Shown piece by piece: positions 7,785 to 17,345 of a stretch of 64,000 nucleotides of DNA. Below the pieces are notes generated by a model that did not search any database, had not been told where the DNA came from, and worked only from the letters and a program-made list of their open reading frames with translations. Position numbers and translations under genes: made by a program. Location of the stretch: contig CALUUD010000002.1 of assembly GCA_944323885.1 (NCBI GenBank), forward strand, positions 62,001-126,000, written 5' to 3'. How positions within the stretch are numbered: position 1 is the first letter of the stretch; every line of letters starts with the position of its first letter. This stretch comes from an uncultured Helicobacteraceae bacterium. Lineage in GTDB: Bacteria; Campylobacterota; Campylobacteria; Campylobacterales; Helicobacteraceae.

Positions 7785-9947
7785 ATGAATAGGGTTTTTA
7801 GTTTTGTATTGTGGGGTTTCATTGCACTAATTGGTGCTTGGTGTTTTGGTGTGTTAGCATTACACACAGGAGAAAGTATTTCTGCAATATGGATTATTGT
7901 TGCAGCAGTATGTATTTACTCAATAGGCTATAGGTATTATTCAAAATATATTGCTATAAAGGTTTTAGAACTTGATGACAATCGTGCTACTCCAGCTGTA
8001 GTGCAAAATGATGGGCGTGACTTTGTTCCTACAAATAAAATAGTTCTTTTTGGTCACCACTTTGCAGCAATTGCAGGAGCTGGGCCGCTTGTTGGACCAA
8101 TTTTGGCAGCACAAATGGGGTATTTACCAAGTATGATTTGGATTGTAGTTGGTGTTGTTTTAGCAGGTGCAGTTCATGATTTTACAGTACTTTTTATTTC
8201 TATGCGCAGAAATGGTAAATCAATTGGTGAGATTATAAAATTAGAGCTAGGTGCAGGTGTTGGAAGTATCGCTATGGTTGGGATATTGGGTATTATGATG
8301 CTTATTATTGCAATTCTAGCTTTAGTAGTGGTGAATGCTCTAGCTGAGTCTCCTTGGGGGCTTTTTACAATTGCTATGACTATTCCTATTGCAATTTATA
8401 TGGGTATCCATATGAGATTTTTGCGTCCAGGGAAAATCGGAGAAGCAAGCATTATTGGATTTATTTTACTTTTACTTGCACTTTATTATGGGCGGTATGT
8501 AGCAGCCCATCCAGAACTAGGAGTTGTTTTTACTCTTAGTCCTGTTACATTGACATACATAACTATTGCCTATGGATTTATAGCTGCAATTTTACCTGTA
8601 TGGTTTTTACTTGCGCCTCGTGATTACCTAAGTACATTTTTAAAAATTGGTGTTATTGTGCTTATGGCAGGTGGAATTTTGATTGTTGCGCCAGAGGTTC
8701 AATTTTCGAGTGTTACTAAATTTGTAGATGGTACTGGTCCAGTTTTTAGTGGTCAATTATTTCCATTTTTATTTATCACTATCGCTTGTGGGGCAATTAG
8801 TGGCTTTCATGCATTAATTTCTAGTGGAACAACTCCAAAAATGTTAGAAAAAGAATCTCATGCTAGAATGGTAGGTTATGGATCAATGATTATGGAGTCA
8901 GCAGTTGCTATTATGGCTCTTATTGCAGCAATTATTCTTACTCCTGGGTTATATTTTGCTATAAATGTTGCACCTGCAGGACTTGGGACAACTGGTATAA
9001 AAGAATTTGGTGATGCTGCAATAATAGCTGCACAAACCATAAGTTCATGGGGTTTTACAATCACTCCTGATCAAATTATACATACTGCAAATGAGATTGG
9101 AGAACCAAGTATATTGAGCAAAACAGGTGGAGCTCCTACTTTTGCAATAGGACTTGCTACTATTATTTCTCAAGTACCTTTATTCAATCAAGGTTCTATG
9201 GCATTTTGGTATCATTTTGCTATTTTATTTGAAGCATTGTTTATTTTGACTGCTGTTGATGCAGGAACTCGTGCAGGTAGATTTATGGTTCAAGATGTTC
9301 TTGGAAATATATACAAACCTTTTGGCAATATTCACTCTATGCTTTATGGGATTCTGGCAACTCTAATTTGTGTAATTGGATGGGGTTATATTCTATACCA
9401 AGGTGTAACAGATCCACAAGGTGGAATAAAGTCATTATGGACACTATTTGGTGTGTCAAATCAGATGTTAGCTGGTATGGCATTGCTTGCTGTTATTGTT
9501 GTATTATTTAAAATGGGCAAAGGAAAAATGGCATGGGTTGCGATTTTGCCTGCAACTTGGGTTTTGATTAGCACACTTTATGCAGGAACTCTTAAGCTTC
9601 TTCCAGCAAATGGTGAAAAAGTTCATGATTCTGTAAGTCATATTGCTATTTGGCAAATAAATTCTAAAAAAGCACAAGATATCCAAAATATGCTTATGGA
9701 AATGGATCAAGAAAATGATGCTAATGAATATAAAAGGCTTGAATCTGATATGCAAAAAGCCAAAACTACTGCAAACAATAATCTTTTGAATGCTATTTTG
9801 TGTGCATTTTTTATGTTTGTAACAATATTATTACTTATTAAAACTATAATTATTTGTATTAGATGTAGTATGGGTGAAAAGTTTATATCGGCAGAAACGC
9901 CTTATTTAAAGGCTAAAGATTATGAAAATAAAGTGTTTAGTCATTAA
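7785..9947 (+). CDS. cstA: Carbon starvation protein A, peptide/pyruvate transporter family
   Basis: A 720-aa polytopic inner-membrane protein of the CstA/BtsT family. It has about 16-18 hydrophobic segments and the family signatures GHHFAAIAGAGPLVGP near residue 86 and ISSGTTPKM in the middle. Members import peptides or pyruvate, and the Campylobacterota ones are linked to di/tripeptide use. A hydrophilic loop at about 605-660 is followed by a last membrane helix. Start ATG has GGGAGG upstream. It overlaps the small YbdD-like gene by 26 nt, which is the usual CstA/YbdD pairing. Base composition is slightly richer in GC than the neighbours, as expected of a highly constrained membrane protein. 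Confidence 0.95.
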   Translation: MNRVFSFVLWGFIALIGAWCFGVLALHTGESISAIWIIVAAVCIYSIGYRYYSKYIAIKVLELDDNRATPAVVQNDGRDFVPTNKIVLFGHHFAAIAGAGPLVGPILAAQMGYLPSMIWIVVGVVLAGAVHDFTVLFISMRRNGKSIGEIIKLELGAGVGSIAMVGILGIMMLIIAILALVVVNALAESPWGLFTIAMTIPIAIYMGIHMRFLRPGKIGEASIIGFILLLLALYYGRYVAAHPELGVVFTLSPVTLTYITIAYGFIAAILPVWFLLAPRDYLSTFLKIGVIVLMAGGILIVAPEVQFSSVTKFVDGTGPVFSGQLFPFLFITIACGAISGFHALISSGTTPKMLEKESHARMVGYGSMIMESAVAIMALIAAIILTPGLYFAINVAPAGLGTTGIKEFGDAAIIAAQTISSWGFTITPDQIIHTANEIGEPSILSKTGGAPTFAIGLATIISQVPLFNQGSMAFWYHFAILFEALFILTAVDAGTRAGRFMVQDVLGNIYKPFGNIHSMLYGILATLICVIGWGYILYQGVTDPQGGIKSLWTLFGVSNQMLAGMALLAVIVVLFKMGKGKMAWVAILPATWVLISTLYAGTLKLLPANGEKVHDSVSHIAIWQINSKKAQDIQNMLMEMDQENDANEYKRLESDMQKAKTTANNNLLNAILCAFFMFVTILLLIKTIIICIRCSMGEKFISAETPYLKAKDYENKVFSH

Positions 9948-10140
9948 ATGTTTGTTAACTATCGTAAGAATTTATCAAAAATCTGATAGATTCTTGCATT
10001 TACTTGTTGGAATGCCAAGCTATGACAAATATTTAGAATATATGAAAAAATACCATCCAGATAAGATACCAAAGTCTCAAAAAGATTTTTTTAAGGAGGC
10101 AATGGATAAAAAGTATGGTGTTGGCAGTAATAAATGTTGA
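9922..10140 (+). CDS. YbdD/YjiX family small protein, CstA partner
   Basis: A 72-aa protein overlapping the cstA 3' end in another frame. The core GMPSYDKYLEYMKKYHPDK, followed by KDFFKEAMDKKYG and a C-terminal Cys, matches the YbdD/YjiX (DUF466) family that accompanies CstA and BtsT transporters. YbdD-type partners have been reported to be needed for transport by CstA-family proteins. The N-terminus before GMPSY is about 30 residues, close to the family size; a TTG at about 9955 is an alternative start. Confidence 0.85.
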   Translation: MKIKCLVIKCLLTIVRIYQKSDRFLHLLVGMPSYDKYLEYMKKYHPDKIPKSQKDFFKEAMDKKYGVGSNKC

Positions 10141-10192
10141 TAGAGAATAAGGGTATAGATTTTATACCATTACAAATTAATACAAAATTTTA

Positions 10193-10876
10193 TTAAAATC
10201 TGCTTGGTAGTTTTATATTTTTTAGTCTTGCAGCCCTGTAGAATCTAAATAGGCTAATTTTTGATTTATTTGATATTTTGTAGTGTATATGTTTTAAATA
10301 GTTTTTTATATCATTTTTTTCAATTTTTGATTTATTTGAATATTCTTGCAGTATATAATATGGAATCTTTATATTTTTATTATTAAATGATTTTGAAATA
10401 TTGTTATAAAGCTTTTCATATTTATTGCAACACAACAATCCAAACACAAATGGAAGCTTATGTTTTCTATACCATTCTAATCCTAGATCTATATAATCTT
10501 TGTTTGTTTTGTGATTATTAAGTTTGTATTTAAGAGCTCTATCCCCTATTAGAACTTCTCCATTAATTTTTAAAATAATAGATAGAGCATTTGAACTTGC
10601 TGATTGATAATCAAATTTACTATCATTTTTTATTGCAATCACACTCCATACTTCACCATATGATATTATCCCACTCTTTGTTTTTTTTGATTTTATTCCT
10701 GCTATTGATGATATAAAACCAGCATCAATTTTTTTAAATAAAAACTCTTTATTTAATTTTGAAGGATAACTTTTGTGTTTATTTATGAATAGTTTAAATG
10801 AATTTTGAATTGGATATTTCTTTATAAAAACATCAAATGGAGCTAAATTTAAATAATCAATTTTTCCAAAGCGCAT
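10193..10876 (-). CDS. mqnA: Chorismate dehydratase, futalosine menaquinone pathway
   Basis: A 227-aa MqnA/MqnD-fold protein. It starts RFGKIDYLNLAPFDVF, has the mid-protein LGLEWYRKHKLPFVFGLLC and a C-terminal lobe, matching MqnA of Helicobacter and Campylobacter. MqnA dehydrates chorismate to 3-enolpyruvylbenzoate, the first step of the futalosine route to menaquinone. The ATG follows the surA-like stop directly (TAAATG). It is the last gene of a long minus-strand operon, converging with cstA/ybdD. Confidence 0.85.
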   Translation of the reverse strand: MRFGKIDYLNLAPFDVFIKKYPIQNSFKLFINKHKSYPSKLNKEFLFKKIDAGFISSIAGIKSKKTKSGIISYGEVWSVIAIKNDSKFDYQSASSNALSIILKINGEVLIGDRALKYKLNNHKTNKDYIDLGLEWYRKHKLPFVFGLLCCNKYEKLYNNISKSFNNKNIKIPYYILQEYSNKSKIEKNDIKNYLKHIHYKISNKSKISLFRFYRAARLKNIKLPSRF

Positions 10877-11704
10877 TTATTCTCTTATATATTCTATATT
10901 TGTACTTGCTTTAATTTTATTGAAGTATTCATTTAACAAGTCATTTTCTTTAGCTTCAGCATATTTTTGCATAACATTTGGTTTTATGTCTTCAAATGGC
11001 ATTAATTCTTTATTTGTTTTTTCCTTTATAAAAAACACAATTAGCGTATTTCCTGAATTTAATATTGGAGTAAATTTTTTATCTGGCGTATTTAAAAATA
11101 TGCTAACCACTTGTGGTGGTAAGTTCTTAATATTTATCTCTTCATCTTTTGATTGTATGTTTGGATTCATAACTAGTGGATTAGACAGAAATTTTTGCAA
11201 CGCTTCATCACTTATTGAAGTATAACTTGTTACTTTTATTATAGTTGGAAATGTAAATATTGATGGATTTGCATCATAATATTTTTTTAAATCTTCATCA
11301 CTTGTTAGATTTGTATTTGTTTGCAATACTTTTTGCATTAAATCTCTATTTTCTAAGTGCTCTTTTAAGTTTTTTTTATAGTCTTGAAAGTCAATCCCTT
11401 GTGCTTTTAGTGCATTTATCAAATCTTCTCTTGTGATATTATTTGCTGAAGAAATATTGTTTATTTCATCATTTAATCTTTTGTCATCAATTATAATTCC
11501 AAGTCTTTTTATTTCATTTTCTTTTAACTTATTTACTATTATTAGATCTATTGCTTCTTTTTTACTTATTTTTTTTTCATGTTGTATCTTTTCAATCTCA
11601 TACATAGTAATAATATTTCCATTTACTTTTATTGCTATTCCATCTATTGGTTTTGCTATTACTAGATTTATCAAAATTGCTATAAATATTGTAATAAATT
11701 TCAT
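10877..11704 (-). CDS. SurA-like periplasmic chaperone / peptidyl-prolyl isomerase family
   Basis: A 275-aa exported protein. Signal peptide MKFITIFIAILINLVIA is followed by a SurA N-terminal domain (DGIAIKVNGNIITMYEIE, then helices with KEAIDLIIVNKL). A region from about 140 to 250 resembles a PPIC/parvulin domain, but conserved active-site residues are not obvious. SurA-type proteins escort outer-membrane proteins across the periplasm. AAAGG precedes the ATG; 11 bases after dusB. Catalytic isomerase activity is uncertain. Confidence 0.75.
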   Translation of the reverse strand: MKFITIFIAILINLVIAKPIDGIAIKVNGNIITMYEIEKIQHEKKISKKEAIDLIIVNKLKENEIKRLGIIIDDKRLNDEINNISSANNITREDLINALKAQGIDFQDYKKNLKEHLENRDLMQKVLQTNTNLTSDEDLKKYYDANPSIFTFPTIIKVTSYTSISDEALQKFLSNPLVMNPNIQSKDEEINIKNLPPQVVSIFLNTPDKKFTPILNSGNTLIVFFIKEKTNKELMPFEDIKPNVMQKYAEAKENDLLNEYFNKIKASTNIEYIRE

Positions 11705-11715
11705 AAATTACACCT

Positions 11716-12657
11716 TTATTTAATCTTTTCATTACTAAAGAAATTGATAATAGAATCTCTCATTTCTTGTGGATTTGTCATAGAATTAACTTTTGTTCTA
11801 AAATCATGTGCATTTTGATGATTCTTTGCATATGTATGTAGATTTTTTCTAAACATTATGCAACCACGATCTCCATACTCATTGATCATATTATCAAAAT
11901 GTTCTAATACTATATCTTTTTTTAAAACATTTGGAAGCTCTTTTGTGTTGTGTTTTAGTTGATAAAATATCCAAGGCTCTTTTAGTGCAAATCTTCCTAT
12001 CATCACTCCATTTGCATTTGTAATTTTTAACACCTCTTGTGCTTTTTCATAAGAATCTATCTCCCCATTTGCAATGAGTGGAATTTTAATTTTTTCTTTA
12101 ATCAAAGCAATAGCTCCATAATCTATTTTATCTCTTTTGTATGCATCCATCTTTGTTCTCCCATGCACTACAACAAAATCTGCTCCACAATCATTAATCA
12201 TGCTTGCAAGTTCAAGTGGTATTTTTTTATCAAATCCAAGTCGGACTTTTATGCTTGTATATTTCTTATTTGAATTAAGTTTGATTGTTTGCACTAGATT
12301 TGCAAGTAAATTTAAATCTTTTAATAATCCACTTCCATTTCCATGTGAACTTACTTTTGGTGCTGGACATCCACAATTTAAATCAATTATGTCAATACCA
12401 TCTTGTTTGTTTAATATGTCTACACTTCTTTTTATGATTTCTTTATTATTTCCTGCAATCTGAACAGAAAATGGGGTTTCAAGAGGACTTTTTTGAATCA
12501 TTCTTAATGTTTTTTTTGAATTAAAGCTAAGAGCATATGCACTTATCATTTCACTTACACTAATATCTACACCAAATTTTTTTACCATACTTCTAAATGG
12601 CAGATCGGTGTAGCCAGCAAGTGGTGCTAACATTAATAAATTATTAAAGTTAATCAT
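11716..12657 (-). CDS. dusB: tRNA-dihydrouridine synthase (DusB family)
   Basis: A 313-aa flavoenzyme reducing uridine to dihydrouridine in tRNA. Motifs: LAPLAGYTDLPFR at the FMN-binding start, QIAGN, LNCGCPAPKV with the catalytic Cys, KVRLGF, VVHGRTK and ANGEI. This is the NifR3/DusB type. Whether it modifies the DusA, B or C positions cannot be read from the sequence; the family assignment is firm. It sits between an unknown membrane protein and the surA-like gene, with short gaps of 11-15 bases. Confidence 0.93.
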   Translation of the reverse strand: MINFNNLLMLAPLAGYTDLPFRSMVKKFGVDISVSEMISAYALSFNSKKTLRMIQKSPLETPFSVQIAGNNKEIIKRSVDILNKQDGIDIIDLNCGCPAPKVSSHGNGSGLLKDLNLLANLVQTIKLNSNKKYTSIKVRLGFDKKIPLELASMINDCGADFVVVHGRTKMDAYKRDKIDYGAIALIKEKIKIPLIANGEIDSYEKAQEVLKITNANGVMIGRFALKEPWIFYQLKHNTKELPNVLKKDIVLEHFDNMINEYGDRGCIMFRKNLHTYAKNHQNAHDFRTKVNSMTNPQEMRDSIINFFSNEKIK

Positions 12658-12672
12658 GACTATAAAATATCT

Positions 12673-13686
12673 CTATTTAAAAAATAGATCTGTTGGATAT
12701 GATTTTCCTATTGCTTTTAGATCTAGATATGCACGAACATTTAGAAATTCATATGCAGGTTGTGTTCTTAATCTCTCTCTTGCTCTATCTAGCATCTCTA
12801 ACTCTAATAATACATAAAAATATGCATTCTCAGCATTTTCATCACTATCTGCTAAATATTCAGATACTTCAATCCAAGTATTTGGATCTAACTTTCCTTT
12901 TGCGGATTTAACTAAATTGAGGTAATCATCTTTTGTAAATTTTGTATTTTTGCATATATCTTTTATTTCCTGATTGCTTAATGATATTCTACCCTCTATA
13001 AATATATTTAATATCTCTTGAGCAATTTCTTTATCATAGCTTATTTGGTCTTTATATTTTTCTATTTCTTTAGAATCTGCATTTTTAAGCAATGCAATAA
13101 ATGCAAATTTTTTAAGTTCATATATATAATTTTTATTTTTTATGATTGGCAGCCCATTTTTATAATTTTTTGTTATGCTATTTTTTGTATTTAGTGTAAA
13201 TAATGAGCTAGTCTGTGGAATATTAAATTTGTGTATATCTATTTCTTCCCCATTTTTTAGATTTGAATACATTGCTAATAGTTTTTTTATTTCAGCATTA
13301 TTGCATTGTGTAGAATCTTCTTTTGGTATTATGTTAAATTGATCTATTATGTTGTTTATTTCTTTAAACAGATTTGTTTTTAGTATCAGATTTTCATCTT
13401 TTTTCTCTATAATTCTATTTTTTATTTTTTGGATAAATATTCTTTCATCATTTTTGATTGCTCGCTTATTCAAAAATATTTCCATTCTTTCAGAAAATAT
13501 AAAAATAATTGTAATAACAAAAAATGTATAAACGATTGTTACAATCCAAAGTGCAACAGGCATATTGTATGTTAAGTTGCTAAATGGAATTGTATATGAA
13601 AACATAGTGTTATCAATATTATATATATAAAAGCCAAGTAGCGCGCCAAGGATTAATATTGTAAGAGGATAGTATTTATAAGCCAT
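12673..13686 (-). CDS. Unknown membrane-anchored protein (337 aa)
   Basis: A 337-aa protein with two N-terminal membrane helices (about residues 7-23 and 43-64) and a long, Lys/Glu/Asn-rich cytoplasmic part. The C-terminal 100 residues look all-helical (KSAKGKLDPNTWIEVSEYL, ENAYFYVLLELEMLDRARERL) and might be TPR-like. I do not recognise the family. It starts 2 bases after the dksA stop and precedes dusB, so it belongs to the operon of accD-rlmH-dksA. Its place suggests a conserved Campylobacterota gene; function unknown. Confidence 0.7.
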   Translation of the reverse strand: MAYKYYPLTILILGALLGFYIYNIDNTMFSYTIPFSNLTYNMPVALWIVTIVYTFFVITIIFIFSERMEIFLNKRAIKNDERIFIQKIKNRIIEKKDENLILKTNLFKEINNIIDQFNIIPKEDSTQCNNAEIKKLLAMYSNLKNGEEIDIHKFNIPQTSSLFTLNTKNSITKNYKNGLPIIKNKNYIYELKKFAFIALLKNADSKEIEKYKDQISYDKEIAQEILNIFIEGRISLSNQEIKDICKNTKFTKDDYLNLVKSAKGKLDPNTWIEVSEYLADSDENAENAYFYVLLELEMLDRARERLRTQPAYEFLNVRAYLDLKAIGKSYPTDLFFK

Positions 13687-13688
13687 TG

Positions 13689-14060
13689 TTATACCTTTAT
13701 TTTACTTTTAGTATTTTGTTTTTCATATATTTCTCTACATGTTATACAGAATCTAGCATATGGTTTTGTTCGTAATCTCCTTATATCAATTTGTTCATCA
13801 CACATTTCACATTTTCCATATTCATTTTTTTCAATTTTTTGAATTGCTCTATTGATATCCTCTAAATCTCTATTATTATGTTTTAGGATGTTTTCATCAA
13901 TGTATGCAAGTGACTTAAAACTACTTATATCGGCTTCTTCACTTGTGCTCATACCATTTAGAGTATTTATTGTATCATTTGAGTCTTGTATAGAAATCAT
14001 AATATTGCGTCTTAATAAATCAAGTTTTGTTTTTAACTCTTCAATTTCTTTTTTTCTCAT
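13689..14060 (-). CDS. dksA: DksA/TraR-type zinc-finger transcription factor
   Basis: A 123-aa protein with an N-terminal coiled-coil and a C4 zinc finger with cysteines at 84, 87, 105 and 108 (CEMC...CITC). DksA binds the RNA polymerase secondary channel and, with ppGpp, adjusts transcription in the stringent response. The acidic tip region reads EEADIS rather than the textbook DxxDxA. AAGGAGT precedes the ATG. It is 9 bases after rlmH. Size agrees with the short DksA of Campylobacterota. Confidence 0.88.
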   Translation of the reverse strand: MRKKEIEELKTKLDLLRRNIMISIQDSNDTINTLNGMSTSEEADISSFKSLAYIDENILKHNNRDLEDINRAIQKIEKNEYGKCEMCDEQIDIRRLRTKPYARFCITCREIYEKQNTKSKIKV

Positions 14061-14069
14061 ATTACTCCT

Positions 14070-14519
14070 TCATTCTTTATGATACGGATGATTATTTATA
14101 ATGCTTAAAGCTCTAAATATTTGTTCAAATATAATGATTTTTGCAATTCTGTGACTAAAGGTCAGCTTGCTTAATGAAATATTGATAGTTTTTGACAAGA
14201 ACGCATCATTGAAACCAAATGCACCACCAATAAAAAAGAGTATTTCACTTCTATTCTTTAATAATTCACTAAAAGCATATGTATCTATTTCTTTTCCATT
14301 TGGATGTAAGGCAATATTTAATGCACTAGATTTAATATATTTACTAAATTCTAAATCATAAGATTCTCTAGCACTTTGTTGAGAAATTTTTTGTGCTTTT
14401 TGTATACTTGAATTAAATATATTTATATCTTCCACGACTACCCCAAATTGTTTGATTTGCTTCACAAAATCATCACATTTATTTTGTTTTTTTGATATTG
14501 AATAAATTTTTATTTTCAT
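14070..14519 (-). CDS. rlmH: 23S rRNA pseudouridine-1915 N3-methyltransferase
   Basis: A 149-aa SPOUT methyltransferase. The knotted C-terminal half shows [11 protein letters not shown], the [24 protein letters not shown] helix region and the invariant NHPYHKE end, all diagnostic of RlmH. It methylates pseudouridine 1915 in helix 69 of 23S rRNA. Its start lies inside accD with a 41-nt overlap, which is long for this genome. The rlmH-accD linkage matches what I recall of H. pylori (HP0949-HP0950). Confidence 0.95.
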   Translation of the reverse strand: MKIKIYSISKKQNKCDDFVKQIKQFGVVVEDINIFNSSIQKAQKISQQSARESYDLEFSKYIKSSALNIALHPNGKEIDTYAFSELLKNRSEILFFIGGAFGFNDAFLSKTINISLSKLTFSHRIAKIIIFEQIFRALSIINNHPYHKE

Positions 14520-15363
14520 TTGTTAACATTTCTAATAAATCGCTCAAAGTTTTTTTTAACTCTTTTCTATGAACCACCATATCGATTAATCCATGCTCTA
14601 GCAAGAATTCTGCAGTTTGAAATCCTTTTGGCAGGTCCTCTCCTATAGTTTGTTTTATTACCCTTGCTCCAGCAAATCCTATTGTAGCGCCAGGCTCTGC
14701 TATTATAATATCGCCTAAAAAAGCAAATGATGCACTAACGCCACCCATAGTAGGGTCTGTTAAAATTGATATATACGGAAGTGAAGCTTTTGATAGTTTA
14801 TCTAATGCAGCGCTAGTTTTTGCCATTTGCATCAAAGAAAATGTGCTTTCTTGCATTCTTGCGCCACCACTTGATGAACATATTATTAATCCTTGTCTTT
14901 TATTTATAGCTCTATTTATTGCCCTAACTATCTTTTCACCTTCAACCGAAGCAAGACTGCCTCCCATAAATTCAAAATCAAATATTACAGATTGAACATC
15001 TATTCCATTTATTTTTCCTTCTATGCTTACTGCAGAACTTTCTCTACCATCAGTTTTTTTGGAGTATTCTTCAATTCTTTGCTTATAGCTCTTTTTGTCT
15101 ACAAAGTTTAGTGGATCTGTAGGTGATAAGTTTTTATCATGTTCTATTATAGTATCATCATCAAAAATTAATTTTATTCTATCAATCACATTAATTCTAA
15201 AATGATAATTACATTTTGGACATACAGAGTTTTGGCTTAGCACTTCTTTGTAATACATTAATGCGTTACAAGAATTACATTTTATCCATTGTGTTTGAAT
15301 TTCTTTTTGAGTAGTTTGTGTTTGGGCTTGTTTATTTTTCTTGTTAAAAATTCCTAAAGCCAT
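14479..15363 (-). CDS. accD: Acetyl-CoA carboxylase carboxyltransferase subunit beta
   Basis: A 294-aa crotonase-fold subunit carrying out carboxyl transfer to acetyl-CoA, first step of fatty acid synthesis, with AccA. The N-terminal zinc ribbon shows CNSC...CPKC with the YKEVL stretch between. The core has [25 protein letters not shown] and [10 protein letters not shown], the acyl-CoA binding signatures. The last 41 nt overlap rlmH. It follows the inositol phosphatase-like gene by 2 bases. accC is elsewhere in this window (32312-33736). Confidence 0.96.
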   Translation of the reverse strand: MALGIFNKKNKQAQTQTTQKEIQTQWIKCNSCNALMYYKEVLSQNSVCPKCNYHFRINVIDRIKLIFDDDTIIEHDKNLSPTDPLNFVDKKSYKQRIEEYSKKTDGRESSAVSIEGKINGIDVQSVIFDFEFMGGSLASVEGEKIVRAINRAINKRQGLIICSSSGGARMQESTFSLMQMAKTSAALDKLSKASLPYISILTDPTMGGVSASFAFLGDIIIAEPGATIGFAGARVIKQTIGEDLPKGFQTAEFLLEHGLIDMVVHRKELKKTLSDLLEMLTNENKNLFNIKKTK

Positions 15364-15365
15364 TA

Positions 15366-16088
15366 TTATTTCCCTTTTTCTAAAAGTTTTGAAATATTAT
15401 CAAATAACTTCTTATCTTTACTAATAAGAATAAAATTTTTATTTTCATATCTATATAAATTTTTTGTTATAAAAAAACCTGCTTTTGTGTCATAGATTCT
15501 GCTATCACTATGAAATAGTATGAAATCTACCTCATACCCAAGTCCAAGAGATAATGCTAAAGCTCCAAGTGAGCGAAATTTGATATGATTGTTTGCTAAT
15601 ATTTTACACATATCTGGATCTTTGTATGCTCTCTCAAATATGTCACATTTAGATAATTTTGTTTTTAATTTATAAAATTTTTTGTTATACAAATTTCCTC
15701 TAAATGCCCCATCTTTTGTGCCTAATGTGAATTCTGCATTGCAAAAATTAATAATAATACCAACTTCTGTATTTAAACTATTATCACACAAAGCTATACT
15801 AGTACCATAATATGGTATATTTGATACAAAGTTATCACTTCCATCTAATGGATCTATGATTATTGTTTTGTCTTTTTTATTATCAACAAAGCCGCTTTCT
15901 TCAGAATCTATATTTCCAAATTTACTTAAATGTTGAATTAATATTTCTTCACTCTTTAAATCAGCACCTATGCTTATATCACCACCTACACCTCTGGTAT
16001 GATTTTGATATAGAAAATCAATTTTAAAATCTAAGATTTTTTTAATTTGTAGAGCGGATTCTAAAACAGCATCTATAAAGCTTTCCAA
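15366..16088 (-). CDS. Inositol monophosphatase family phosphatase
   Basis: A 240-aa phosphatase of the IMPase/CysQ/SuhB superfamily. Metal-binding motifs are seen as DSEESG, then [11 protein letters not shown], and a C-terminal DTKAGFFI in place of the usual WDxAAG. The substrate (inositol phosphate, PAP, fructose bisphosphate or other) cannot be set from sequence. First gene of the minus-strand run ending in mqnA, and divergent from recO. Confidence 0.82.
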   Translation of the reverse strand: MESFIDAVLESALQIKKILDFKIDFLYQNHTRGVGGDISIGADLKSEEILIQHLSKFGNIDSEESGFVDNKKDKTIIIDPLDGSDNFVSNIPYYGTSIALCDNSLNTEVGIIINFCNAEFTLGTKDGAFRGNLYNKKFYKLKTKLSKCDIFERAYKDPDMCKILANNHIKFRSLGALALSLGLGYEVDFILFHSDSRIYDTKAGFFITKNLYRYENKNFILISKDKKLFDNISKLLEKGK

Positions 16089-16190
16089 AAAAATTGTCCC
16101 AAATAAAATTTCATCATAATATTTTATAAAATTGTAGATTATAATTTTTAGATTCTAATTTAAAGTTTAATATTAACTTAATTTTAAATC

Positions 16191-16196
16191 TATAAT
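16191..16196 (+). promoter_or_regulatory. Putative -10 element for recO
   Basis: TATAAT in AATCTATAATTTTTG, 18 bases before the TTG start of recO. A start of transcription near 16203 would give a very short leader that still includes the GGAG at 16206-16209. Motif evidence only. The same gap holds one intergenic copy of the TAGATTCTA word at 16149-16157. Confidence 0.4.
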
Positions 16197-16214
16197 TTTT
16201 GTTATGGAGTAATT

Positions 16215-16835
16215 TTGCAGGGCTTTATAAGTGGCATTACAAAGCTAAAAAACGAAGATATAATAGTCCAAATTATCACACAAAGTAAATTTTTAAATTT
16301 GTATAGATTCTATGGGCTTAGGCATAGTATTATTAGTATTGGTAGAAAAATTGATTTTGATATAGAATATAATGGGCAATTTATGCCTCGACTACGCAAT
16401 ATTATGCAACTAGGTTTTGTATGGGAGAGCGATTATTTTCGCCTTTATTATTGGCAACAATTTTTAAAGTTGTTAAATTCACATTTACAAGATACAGAAG
16501 ATATATCAAATTTTTATTTTAATTTATTAAACAATGGGGCCTTTGTATTAAGCAAACAAAACCCATGTAGGGTGTTAATAGAAATGTATTTAAAACTGCT
16601 AAATTTTGAAGGAAGACTAAATGTAGATTCTAATTGTTTTATTTGCGGCGAAGAATTATCTAGTAAAGTTGTTGTTGTTAGAGGATTTTTGTGTGCTCAT
16701 AATAGTTGCATTCCTAATAATACTCAAATGATTGATAAAGACATTTTCTTTAATTTTATTAGTATTGGTAAAAGCATATTCTTAAGAGATGATGAGGTTG
16801 AGTATCTCTTAAAAGTGCTTTTACTTGGAATTTAA
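16215..16835 (+). CDS. recO: Recombination mediator RecO (Campylobacterota type)
   Basis: A 206-aa protein with the N-terminal RecO OB-fold pattern MQGFISGITKLKNEDIIVQI and YRFYGLRHSIISIGRK, then a helical domain with a CFICG zinc-knuckle-like half site and a later AHNSC. RecO helps RecR load RecA on SSB-covered single strands. The Campylobacterota RecO is short and divergent; gene order next to accD/rlmH fits H. pylori HP0951 as I recall. Start is TTG with ATGGAG upstream. The 3' end overlaps the convergent thioesterase gene by 4 nt. Confidence 0.8.
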   Translation: MQGFISGITKLKNEDIIVQIITQSKFLNLYRFYGLRHSIISIGRKIDFDIEYNGQFMPRLRNIMQLGFVWESDYFRLYYWQQFLKLLNSHLQDTEDISNFYFNLLNNGAFVLSKQNPCRVLIEMYLKLLNFEGRLNVDSNCFICGEELSSKVVVVRGFLCAHNSCIPNNTQMIDKDIFFNFISIGKSIFLRDDEVEYLLKVLLLGI

Positions 16836-17287
16836 TTTCTACTTCTTTTTGCTTTTCTTTTTTTTGCATCTTCATATCTTCTTTTATCTTCATCATTTAT
16901 TGGTACCAATTGATCTATTTCTAATGGTTTTCCATCTGGATCTAGCGCTACCATAGTAAAATAACAGCTATTTGTATGTGTTGCTGTGCGATTTTTTATA
17001 TCTTCACTTACAACTTTTATCCCAACTTCCATTGAACTTCTTCCTGTATAATTTACTCTTGCTAAAAATGTAACTAGATTGCCAATTGGTACTGGCTGTT
17101 TAAAACTAACACTATCTACATGTGCAGTTACAACATCTACACCACAATACCTAGTAGCACATGCATAAGCTACTTGATCTAATATCCTCATTAGATGTCC
17201 GCCATGCACCACTCCACTGAAATTTGACAATTCTGGTGTCATTAAAATAGTCATAGTTAATGATTTTCTATCAAAAATATCTTCCAT
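16832..17287 (-). CDS. Acyl-CoA thioesterase, hotdog fold (YciA/BACH type)
   Basis: A 151-aa single-hotdog protein. Family features: GVVHGGHLMRILDQVAYACA with the catalytic-loop HGG, then the VDSVSFKQPVPIGN strand and a TNSCYFTMVALDPDGKP segment. These match acyl-CoA hydrolases of the YciA group. It hydrolyses acyl-CoA thioesters; chain length is unknown. A basic tail (KKRKAKRSRN) ends the protein. AAAGG precedes the ATG. It is a single gene, convergent with recO and divergent from galE. Confidence 0.88.
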   Translation of the reverse strand: MEDIFDRKSLTMTILMTPELSNFSGVVHGGHLMRILDQVAYACATRYCGVDVVTAHVDSVSFKQPVPIGNLVTFLARVNYTGRSSMEVGIKVVSEDIKNRTATHTNSCYFTMVALDPDGKPLEIDQLVPINDEDKRRYEDAKKRKAKRSRN

Positions 17288-17345
17288 AATTAAACCTTTA
17301 TTTTTAGTATTACTTAATTATTTAAATTTGAAGATTAGTAAAATA

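Noticed and set aside
10152-10168. Hairpin GGTATA-5-TATACC after the ybdD gene as an intrinsic terminator
   Set aside because: The stem is six AT-rich pairs and no T-run follows on either strand, so it is a weak candidate.
12137-12463. 108-codon plus-strand frame
   Set aside because: Antisense to dusB, which has clear catalytic motifs.
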